In this document: positions 23,931-30,727 of the stretch, piece after piece
Layout: each line of letters begins with the position of its first letter
How positions within the stretch are numbered: the first letter of the stretch is position 1
Assembly (NCBI GenBank): GCA_902496595.1
Contig: CABVBV010000007.1
Span: 1-36,236 of the forward strand
DNA: 36,236 nt
Reading direction: 5' to 3'
DNA from: an uncultured Eubacteriales bacterium
GTDB taxonomy: Bacteria; Bacillota; Clostridia; Oscillospirales; Oscillospiraceae
Translations under genes and position numbers: made by a program
Notes under the pieces: model-generated
What the model saw: the letters and a program-made list of their open reading frames with translations, nothing else
Database searches by the model: none
Told to the model about the DNA's origin: nothing

Positions 23931-25301
23931 ATGAATAAAAGGGGATTTGCTTCCCGCACGGGATATATTCTCAGCCTTGCGGGGTTTTGTATCGGCATAG
24001 GAAATATGTGGAAATTTCCGTATATCGTCGGGGCAAACGGCGGCGGAGCGTTTTTGATAGTTTACGTGATTCTGGCAATGTTTGTAGGCGTGCCTCTGTT
24101 CATAGTAGAGACCACGTTGGGACGGACATCGCAGCTGTCCGGTATTGCAGGTATGCGCAAACTGTCCGGAGAAAAAGGCGGCTGGTTTTGGAGCCTTGGC
24201 GTGGGTTGGCTCGGCGTGGCCTCTGTCTTCCTGATATGCTGCTATTTCTGGACTATCATGGGCTGGAATGTGGGTTACATTTGGATGGTGGCGTCCGGGG
24301 AACTGTATGGCATTGACAATGAAGCTGCGTCGCAGGTTTTTAATTCCTTCAGCGGGAGCGGTTCATGCGTTTTGTGCTGCATACTTTGTGCGGCCATTGT
24401 TTGGACGGTGATGAACACAGGGGTGAAGAGAGGAGTTGAAAAGCTCTGCACATTTGCAATGCCGCTGCTCGTGATACTGCTTTTGGGGCTGGCAGTATAC
24501 GCTAACACGCTGCCAGGTTCACATACTGGGCTGATGTGGTATCTGACGCCAGACTTTAAATCAGTCGACTTCCTGCAAATATTCCAAGCTGCGGCGGTAC
24601 AGGTGTTTTATTCCATAGGTGTCGGGATGTGCTGTGGTTTTGTGTACGGCAGCTATACGGGCAGAGATGCGGCGATGGTAACGGACACCGCTATTTGCGG
24701 GGCGCTGAATACGCTTGTTGCCACGTTGGCAGGACTCACGATAATTCCCGCGTTGTTTGCGTTCGATATCGAGCCTACAAGCGGCCCGTCGCTTATTTTC
24801 GTTACCTTGCCGCAGATGTTTTCCGCAATGGGAAACGTCACGGGGCGCGTATTTGGTAGCGTCTTCCTGATTGCGGTATTTTTGGCCTGCATTACTTCGA
24901 TCGTTGGAGTTATTGAATCACTGGTTGCCAACCTTGTAGACGAATTTGGCTGGAAACGAAAGACGGCGCTGCGTATAACGATGCTGTCCACCGTGGGTTT
25001 GTCCGTTATTATAACCTTGAACCAGGGCACCGGGCTGCTCTCGCACTTCAGGGCTTTCGGAATGGACATATTCAGCATATTCGATTGCGTGTCCTCGGCT
25101 TTTGGTCTAACGATCGGGACTGCACTGATGTTGGCCTTTGTTCTGTTTAAATGGGGTTTCGAGAGGTTCCGCAGGGAGGCCAATTTGGGCTCTGAAGGAA
25201 CAATACGGATCTACAGCGGCATGAAGTGGTATTATCAGGCCGTCCTGCCTGTCGTCCTATTGTTTATAATTTACTGCATTTTGAATTCATATTTCGGATG
25301 A
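23931..25301 (+). CDS. NSS-family sodium:amino acid symporter
   Basis: The product is 456 aa with 11-12 predicted membrane helices. The first helix carries the neurotransmitter:sodium symporter signature (GFCIGIGNMWKFPYIVGANG, residues about 19-38), which holds the two sodium sites and the substrate carboxylate contact in LeuT-type proteins. Helix 6 and 8 regions (YSIGVGMCCGFVYGSY near residue 225, ACITSIVGVIES near 322) also fit. It should import an amino acid or related compound with sodium. ATG 23931 follows gcggaggaatgg. It lies between an MFS gene and a dipeptidase gene, suggesting a small amino acid or peptide breakdown unit. Confidence 0.92.
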   Translation: MNKRGFASRTGYILSLAGFCIGIGNMWKFPYIVGANGGGAFLIVYVILAMFVGVPLFIVETTLGRTSQLSGIAGMRKLSGEKGGWFWSLGVGWLGVASVFLICCYFWTIMGWNVGYIWMVASGELYGIDNEAASQVFNSFSGSGSCVLCCILCAAIVWTVMNTGVKRGVEKLCTFAMPLLVILLLGLAVYANTLPGSHTGLMWYLTPDFKSVDFLQIFQAAAVQVFYSIGVGMCCGFVYGSYTGRDAAMVTDTAICGALNTLVATLAGLTIIPALFAFDIEPTSGPSLIFVTLPQMFSAMGNVTGRVFGSVFLIAVFLACITSIVGVIESLVANLVDEFGWKRKTALRITMLSTVGLSVIITLNQGTGLLSHFRAFGMDIFSIFDCVSSAFGLTIGTALMLAFVLFKWGFERFRREANLGSEGTIRIYSGMKWYYQAVLPVVLLFIIYCILNSYFG

Positions 25302-25352
25302 TCCGGCCTGCCGGGACAGGAAGATTTTCAAAGTCAAGGGAGGGCAAATTTT

Positions 25353-26786
25353 ATGAACAACGTATTAGATCACGATATCCCTTACTATCGACATTTCGAA
25401 GAAATGACGCGGATCCCCCATGGCTCATACAATGAAAAACCATACAGCGATTATCTGGTGAGATGGGCGAAGGAGCACAAATTGAAGTATGTCCAGGACG
25501 ATATGGGCAACGTGATCATGTATAAGCCGGCATCTGCGGGGCGTGAGGATCGTGCGCCGGTGCTGCTTCAGGGCCACATGGATATGGTGTGTGACAAAAC
25601 CCCGGAGAGCACTCATGACTTTAAAAAAGACCCGCTGCAGCTGTATGTTGAGGACGGATGGCTGAAAGCGCACAACACCACTCTAGGCGCGGATGATGGG
25701 GTCGGCTGTGCCTATATGCTCTCGATCTTGGAAAACGACAACCTTGCTCACCCGCCGCTCGAGTGCGTGTTCACGGTGCAGGAAGAGGTAGGCTGCAACG
25801 GCGCAGCAAACCTGAAGGCAGAATACTTCTCGGCCAAACGTATGCTCGGCTTGGATGACGACGGAGGCGGGACGAGCTATGTAACGACGGCGGGCAGCCA
25901 GCTGACCAAACTGAACCGCGCTGTTCATTGGGAGGCCGGGACAAGGCAGGCATACAAGTTGAGCGTAGGCGGCCTCTTGGGCGGTCACAGCGGTGTGGAT
26001 ATTGAAAAAGAGCTGGGATCATCCATCAAAATAGCGGCGTCAGTCCTATTTGGCCTGCTCAAAAAAGGAGAGCTCCGACTGGCAGATATTAATATGGGCT
26101 CTGCAAGCAACGTCATACCCTGTCATGGAAGCGTTGTGTTCGCCTCATCTTTGGATGGCAGCGAAGTCCGGGCCGTCGTGGACAAGTATCTACGGATTTT
26201 CAGAGAGCAGCTGCGCTGGAGTGATCCGAACCTTGAGTTCGAGTTGTCAGAATGTGAAGTTGACAAAGTGATGAGCGAGGCGGATACAAGGGATATTGTC
26301 TGCTTTACAAGATTTGTCAAAGACGGCTTTTTCCACAAAAGTATGCGCTTTGACGGCCTGACGACCGTTTCCTCCAATATCGGTATTTGGAAGCTCGAAG
26401 GCGACGAGGTGTATTGGGAATGCAACTCGCGCAGTTCCATGGAAGCGTTTATAGATATGATCGAAGAAGACCATCTGGCCTCCTGCGAGACATATCATAT
26501 AGAAAGGCAGGAAACAGGCAGAGTATCCGGCTTTGATTATATCGAGGACTCTCCCATCCGCAAAGCCCTGGATACGTCGTTCTTCGAAGTTACCGGCCGA
26601 CACATTGTGGAAATCTTTGTCCATGGCGGTATAGAAGCCGGCCATCTTACCAAGATAATCCCAGGGCTTGACGTGGCCACGATCGGCCCGCTCATGGAGC
26701 ACGTACATACGGTGAACGAACGTTTGAATCTGGAGTCGTTCGACGTCATCTGGGCCACTTTGGTGAAGATGTTGGCGCTGTTGTGA
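25353..26786 (+). CDS. pepD: Aminoacyl-histidine dipeptidase (Xaa-His dipeptidase, M20 family)
   Basis: The product is 477 aa, normal for the M20C PepD family, a cytosolic di-zinc enzyme that hydrolyses many dipeptides including Xaa-His. The metal-binding motifs are in order: LQGHMDMV near residue 77, TTLGADDGVG near 111, the catalytic QEEVG near 142, GLDDDGGG near 165, and IGPLMEHVHTVNE near 447. The lid domain block GLLGGHSGVDI near 211 is also typical. ATG 25353 follows agggagg. It lies 51 bases after the NSS gene and a strong hairpin follows. Together with two transporters it suggests use of imported dipeptides (inference). Confidence 0.94.
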   Translation: MNNVLDHDIPYYRHFEEMTRIPHGSYNEKPYSDYLVRWAKEHKLKYVQDDMGNVIMYKPASAGREDRAPVLLQGHMDMVCDKTPESTHDFKKDPLQLYVEDGWLKAHNTTLGADDGVGCAYMLSILENDNLAHPPLECVFTVQEEVGCNGAANLKAEYFSAKRMLGLDDDGGGTSYVTTAGSQLTKLNRAVHWEAGTRQAYKLSVGGLLGGHSGVDIEKELGSSIKIAASVLFGLLKKGELRLADINMGSASNVIPCHGSVVFASSLDGSEVRAVVDKYLRIFREQLRWSDPNLEFELSECEVDKVMSEADTRDIVCFTRFVKDGFFHKSMRFDGLTTVSSNIGIWKLEGDEVYWECNSRSSMEAFIDMIEEDHLASCETYHIERQETGRVSGFDYIEDSPIRKALDTSFFEVTGRHIVEIFVHGGIEAGHLTKIIPGLDVATIGPLMEHVHTVNERLNLESFDVIWATLVKMLALL

Positions 26787-26845
26787 TAAGTAAAATATGC
26801 GTCTGCAGTTAGCCTTCCGCATGGCGCATATGGCTGAACAAACAT

Positions 26846-26891
26846 GATAAAGATGCCGGCAGGCCATTAAAGTCCTGCCGGCATCTTTATC
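26846..26891. terminator. Bidirectional terminator between pepD and the small Cys-rich gene
   Basis: Bases 26846-26863 and 26874-26891 form a perfect 18-bp inverted repeat with a 10-base loop, ending in a T-rich base on both strands. It lies between the convergent pepD and the small minus-strand gene and abuts that gene's stop codon. Confidence 0.88.
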
Positions 26892-27089
26892 TCACTTGTC
26901 ATACTTTGCGATGATCTCAGGAGAACGGTTTCGGTCGCATTCATAGCGATTACAGGGCTTTTCGTCAGCTTTGACCCTATAGTTGTTACGCTTGCATTGA
27001 AAGCTGGTGGAGTAGGCGAAGGTGTAGCCGCTAGACAGGTCGCAATATCGGCAGGTTCCGCAGCGTCCGTAATAGTTCTTTTCGGCCAT
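26892..27089 (-). CDS. Small cysteine-rich protein, probably metal-binding
   Basis: The product is 65 aa from ATG 27089, preceded by aaaggagg. Six cysteines are arranged as C10-x2-C13-x2-C16-x15-C32-x13-C46-x4-C51, with conserved-looking YYGRCGTC and KADEKPCNRYECD segments. This pattern resembles small Cys-rich proteins of Clostridia that read CGxCxY ... C ... PCxxYE, which likely bind zinc or another metal; no function is established to my knowledge. There are no membrane segments or signal peptide. A terminator follows immediately and a strong ribosome site precedes it, so it is a real gene. It lies 85 bases downstream of the lipoprotein gene on the same strand and could be read from it or from its own promoter. 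Confidence 0.75.
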   Translation of the reverse strand: MAEKNYYGRCGTCRYCDLSSGYTFAYSTSFQCKRNNYRVKADEKPCNRYECDRNRSPEIIAKYDK

Positions 27090-27174
27090 GATTCATACCT
27101 CCTTTCTTGTGTTTCCAATCGGTTTTGCGCCGGGCATACCGGGCCGGTTCGACAGCTTAGAACACGACCGCGCA

Positions 27175-28437
27175 TCAGTTGAAGGCTTGGAATGTTCCGT
27201 CGGCCTGCATCAGGCCGTAGTTTGAGAGCTCGGAGGCGGTTGCTGTTACGGAAATGCATTCTCCGGCTCGGAGGCCGTTGACCCAGAGGCAGCTGCGGGA
27301 CAGGCTCAAGCCGCCGTCTTCCGTGTCTTCCGGAGTATAATACATATTACTGAATCCCGAGCAGCAGACCGAAAACGGCGCCGTGTTCTCGTCGGCGGTT
27401 ATATAGACGGCGCTGCTTCCCGAGCCGAAACTCACCGCCGCCCTGGGTATCGCCGTGCCGGTATCGCTCACCGCGACAGCGGATATGCCTGCCGCTTCGG
27501 CCGCCGCGCCATCCGGTATGTACTCCGGCTTGATCACGCCTTCCAGCTCCGAGTACGGGATATTGAAGGTGATGACGCCCATATAGGTCGCCCCGACCTC
27601 CCCTTCATTCGCTATCAGGCAGAGCCCCTCGTCGTTCAGATACCAGGCCTCCCCAGCCAGGGCCGACTCCACAAATTCGTCGAGCATGAAATAGAACCCG
27701 TCGTCTTCCTCCTCCTGGGCGTAGGCGGCGGCTATCGCTATGTCGGTCAGGCTTCCGATATCGGAGAAGATATCGGCAAGCTCCAGCCGCTCCCCGCTCT
27801 CGGTGCTGAAGGTGATGCCGTAGCAGTCGGTATATCCGTGCGCAGCGCCGGAATAGCGGTAGCCCCTGCTGCAGAAACTGAGCACCTTGCCGTCGCCTCG
27901 CGTCACCTCGGCCATGACGTTGATCCAATAGGGAGCCCAGCTCCAATAGTCGTTGGGATTCTCCAGATAATAGCCGTAGCTGGCGCAGGCGTCCTCATAG
28001 AACTCGTCCACGCTTTCCCCGCCGAAGCTGAGCGCGAGCCGCTCGGAAAGCGCGGAGCTGATGCGCTGCGACGCGGCCTCCCTGCCCGCGATCGTCACTT
28101 CGGGCTCCACAGAGGTGCAGGCCGTCATCAGAGTGCCCAGATATTCGCGTTTATCGACGACAGAGGTGAGCAGGACGTTTATCTCCGGCTGGTCGGCGGG
28201 CGCCGTGGGGACGGCGTCGGCGGGCGCCGTGGAGACGGCGCCGGCGCCGGCGGCTTCGATCGCCTGCTCGAGTTCCGGCACGCGGTTCGTGTTCGGCACA
28301 GACTGGCTGGGTTTTGCGCTCGGGGTATCGGTGAGCTCCGGCTCGCCGTTTTTCAAAGGCTCAAGCAGGTCGCCGCAGCCTGCAAGGCTCAGACAGATCA
28401 GCAGCGCCAGGGACAGAGCGGCCATTTTCTTTTTCAC
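27175..28437 (-). CDS. Lipoprotein with DUF4163/DUF3298 (PdaC/RsiV-like) region
   Basis: The start is GTG 28437 behind ggaggtg; the longer frame to 28557 has no ribosome site. The product is 420 aa. Residues 1-21 form a lipoprotein signal ending in the lipobox L-A-G-C, with Cys21 as the lipid site. A Pro/Ala/Thr-rich linker follows (residues about 30-100). Residues about 110-310 fit the DUF4163 plus DUF3298 pair found in RsiV anti-sigma factors and PdaC deacetylases, with RYSGAAHGYTDCYGITF as the clearest block. The last 100 residues are not recognised. It is probably anchored on the outer face of the membrane. No sigma factor or deacetylase domain is next to it, so its role is open. Confidence 0.8.
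   Translation of the reverse strand: MKKKMAALSLALLICLSLAGCGDLLEPLKNGEPELTDTPSAKPSQSVPNTNRVPELEQAIEAAGAGAVSTAPADAVPTAPADQPEINVLLTSVVDKREYLGTLMTACTSVEPEVTIAGREAASQRISSALSERLALSFGGESVDEFYEDACASYGYYLENPNDYWSWAPYWINVMAEVTRGDGKVLSFCSRGYRYSGAAHGYTDCYGITFSTESGERLELADIFSDIGSLTDIAIAAAYAQEEEDDGFYFMLDEFVESALAGEAWYLNDEGLCLIANEGEVGATYMGVITFNIPYSELEGVIKPEYIPDGAAAEAAGISAVAVSDTGTAIPRAAVSFGSGSSAVYITADENTAPFSVCCSGFSNMYYTPEDTEDGGLSLSRSCLWVNGLRAGECISVTATASELSNYGLMQADGTFQAFN
28193..28240. repeat. Two tandem 24-bp copies in the lipoprotein linker
   Basis: Copies at 28193-28216 and 28217-28240 differ by one base. They encode an 8-residue repeat of the type VxTAPADx in the flexible linker of the lipoprotein. Being in frame, copy-number change would alter linker length without breaking the gene. 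Confidence 0.8.
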
Positions 28438-28531
28438 AGAGAACACCTCCAAAACATATCGGCTTTCCTGAAGCCGTCTGCATAATAACAGCCCGCGCAA
28501 GACAAATTGTTTTTTCATGCCCGCCGTGCGA

Positions 28532-28567
28532 AAAAAAGTCCATGCGATGGCCTGCATGGACTTTTTT
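28532..28567 (-). terminator. Terminator of proS
   Basis: Bases 28532-28545 and 28554-28567 form a perfect 14-bp inverted repeat with an 8-base loop and run into seven T on the minus strand. It begins 20 bases past the proS stop codon. The rest of the gap up to 28437 should hold the lipoprotein gene's promoter, which was not resolved. Confidence 0.88.
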
Positions 28568-28587
28568 GTGTATTTTCCGCCGTGGGC

Positions 28588-30027
28588 TCAGTACGCAACG
28601 CCCCAGACTATCATTTTCTTTGCCTGCCTGCCGCAGACCGGGCAGGTGTCGCCCAGGTTCTCCTGCTCGAAGGGGATGCAGCGGCTCGACACGCCCGCCA
28701 GCTCCTTCATCTTCAGCTCGCAGGCCTCGTCGCCGCACCACATCGTCTTCACGAAACCGCCGCCGCGGTTCTCGATGACGTCCTTCACCTCGTCCACCGT
28801 CGCCGCCGTGTAGGTGTGCTCGTCCAGGTTGCGCTTCGCCTTCTCGAAGAGGCCCTGCTGCACCGACTCGAGCAGCTTCGGGATCTCCGTCTCCAGCGCG
28901 TCGAGCGCCACCGTGACCTTCTCGCCGTTGTCCCTGCGAGCCGCGACGCAGACGCCCGCCTCGATATCCCTCGGCCCGAGCTCGAGCCTCAGCGGCACGC
29001 CCTTCATCTCCCATTCGGCGAACTTCCAGCCGGGGGAATTGTCCGAGAAGTCGCCCTTCACGCGGATGCCCGCCGCCTTGAGCCGCTCGACGACCTTCTC
29101 GGCCGCCTCCGTCACGCCCGGCTTGTGCGCCGCTATCGGCAGCACGATGACCTGTATGGGCGCTATCCTCGGCGGGAGCACCAGGCCGTTGTTGTCGCCG
29201 TGGGTCATGATGATGCCGCCGATTATCCTCGTCGACATACCCCAGCTCGTCTCATGCGGGTTGCGCAGCTTGTTCTCTTTGTCCGAGAACGTGATGTTGA
29301 AGGCCTTGGCAAAGCCGTCGCCGAAGTAGTGGCTCGTGCCCGACTGCAGGGCCTTCCGGTCGTGCATCATGCACTCTATCGTGTAGGTGTTCTCGGCGCC
29401 GGCAAACTTCTCCTTCTCGGTCTTGTCTCCCCTTATGACCGGCATGGCCAGCCAGTTCTCGCAGATGTCGGCGTAGATCTCCAGCATCCTGAGCGTCTCC
29501 TCCCGCGCCTCCTCTTCGGTGGCGTGGATGGTGTGGCCCTCCTGCCAGAGAAACTCGCGCCCGCGCAAAAACGGCCTCGTGGTCTTCTCCCAGCGCAGCA
29601 CGCTGCACCACTGGTTGTAGAGGCAGGGCAGGTCGCGCCAGGAGTGTACGACGTGGCTCCAGTGCTCGCAGAACAGGGTCTCGCTCGTGGGCCGGATGCA
29701 CAGCCGCTCGGGCAGCTCCTCGCTGCCGCCGACCGTCACCCAGGCGCACTCCGGCGCAAAGCCTTCGACGTGATCCTTCTCCTTCTGCAGCAGGCTCTCC
29801 GGGATGAGCATGGGCATGGAGACGTTCGTGTGCCCCGTGTCCTTGAACTTCTTGTCCAGCGCCGCCTGTATGTTCTCCCAGATGGCGTAGCCGTAGGGCC
29901 GCAGCACGAAGAGCCCCTTCACGCCCGAATAGTCCACGAGCTCCGCCTTGGTGCAGACGTCCGTGAACCACTGCGCGAAATCGACCTCCATATCGGTTAT
30001 CTGTTCTACCTTCTTGTCCTTTGCCAT
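28588..30027 (-). CDS. proS: Prolyl-tRNA synthetase, archaeal/eukaryal-type (ProRS type 3)
   Basis: The product is 479 aa. This short form lacks the editing (INS) domain of the common bacterial enzyme and has the extra C-terminal zinc domain. Class II motifs are visible: RPTSET near residue 112, then FLRGREFLWQEGHT near 152, and TSWGMSTRIIGG near 263. The anticodon-binding domain follows (residues about 285-390). The C-terminal domain has CGDEAC and CPVCGRQ as zinc ligands and ends in the typical terminal tyrosine (WGVAY). It charges tRNA-Pro in the cytoplasm. A well-formed promoter lies just upstream and leaves only about 33 bases of leader, so no T-box riboswitch precedes it. Confidence 0.96.
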   Translation of the reverse strand: MAKDKKVEQITDMEVDFAQWFTDVCTKAELVDYSGVKGLFVLRPYGYAIWENIQAALDKKFKDTGHTNVSMPMLIPESLLQKEKDHVEGFAPECAWVTVGGSEELPERLCIRPTSETLFCEHWSHVVHSWRDLPCLYNQWCSVLRWEKTTRPFLRGREFLWQEGHTIHATEEEAREETLRMLEIYADICENWLAMPVIRGDKTEKEKFAGAENTYTIECMMHDRKALQSGTSHYFGDGFAKAFNITFSDKENKLRNPHETSWGMSTRIIGGIIMTHGDNNGLVLPPRIAPIQVIVLPIAAHKPGVTEAAEKVVERLKAAGIRVKGDFSDNSPGWKFAEWEMKGVPLRLELGPRDIEAGVCVAARRDNGEKVTVALDALETEIPKLLESVQQGLFEKAKRNLDEHTYTAATVDEVKDVIENRGGGFVKTMWCGDEACELKMKELAGVSSRCIPFEQENLGDTCPVCGRQAKKMIVWGVAY

Positions 30028-30067
30028 ATCGCTTTTCGCACCCTCTCAACTTTCTTTGCAGACCAAC

Positions 30068-30096
30068 ATTCTACAAAATCCGCCCCGCCTTGTCAA
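30068..30096 (-). promoter_or_regulatory. Sigma-70-like promoter of proS
   Basis: On the minus strand TTGACA (30096-30091) and TAGAAT (30073-30068) are separated by 17 bases. Transcription should start near 30061, giving a leader of about 33 bases. The -35 box directly abuts the stop codon of the upstream TM2 gene. Confidence 0.75.
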
Positions 30097-30097
30097 G

Positions 30098-30703
30098 TCA
30101 GCGCGGGCTTATGAGCCGGCCTTCCTTGTCGCGGAACCCGCCGCAGGCGATGACGATGAGGTCGACGAGCCAGCCTATGCCGAGGCAGCCTCCGGTGAGG
30201 AGCCAGAGTATGCCCGTGCCTATCTTCCCGGCGTAGAACCGGTGTACGCCGAACACTCCGAGCACGGCGGAGAAAATGAGCGTCAAAAGCCAGTCCCGAG
30301 GCGAGCGCAGCCCGCGTCCCGCCGCCCTGTATCCGCTCTCGTAGCCCCTGTCGTAACCGTGGTCATAGCCCCTGTCGTACTGGCGGCGCTCGTCATAGTT
30401 GTAGCTGCCGCTCCTCGCGTCGCAGCCGCAGCCTGCGCCTGCGTCCCTGCGCTCCGGTTCAGGTTCAGGCTCCGGCTCCGGTTCGGGCTCCCTGCGCTCC
30501 GGCGGGTCGCCGGCTATCGTGGAGCTGCCGCAGTTTGCGCACAGCGTCTCGCCGTTTGCATACCTCCTGCCGCACTCCGGGCACCAGCTCCTGCCCCGGG
30601 GCAGAAGCTCGCCGCAGCGCCAGCAGCAGTTGTCGGCCTCGGACACCGCCGCGCCGCAGTGCGGGCAGACCGCCTCCTCCGCCTGAGCGTACGCTCCGTT
30701 CAT
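30098..30703 (-). CDS. Zinc-ribbon and TM2-domain membrane protein
   Basis: The product is 201 aa from ATG 30703 behind gaggggga. Residues 13-60 hold four CxxC pairs (CPHC, CWRC, CPEC, CANC), forming a double zinc ribbon. An acidic EP-repeat linker follows (residues about 68-84), then a Gly/Cys patch (AGCGC) and a tyrosine-rich repeat (YDRGYDHGYDRGYESGY) near residues 108-125. Residues about 135-195 are a TM2 domain: two membrane helices with the FGVHRFYAGKIGTGI motif between them. TM2 proteins are widespread and mostly of unknown function. The gene lies 24 bases after fbp on the same strand and is probably co-transcribed, but no functional link is evident. Confidence 0.88.
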   Translation of the reverse strand: MNGAYAQAEEAVCPHCGAAVSEADNCCWRCGELLPRGRSWCPECGRRYANGETLCANCGSSTIAGDPPERREPEPEPEPEPEPERRDAGAGCGCDARSGSYNYDERRQYDRGYDHGYDRGYESGYRAAGRGLRSPRDWLLTLIFSAVLGVFGVHRFYAGKIGTGILWLLTGGCLGIGWLVDLIVIACGGFRDKEGRLISPR

Positions 30704-30727
30704 GTCCCAATCCCCCTCGCGATCTTC

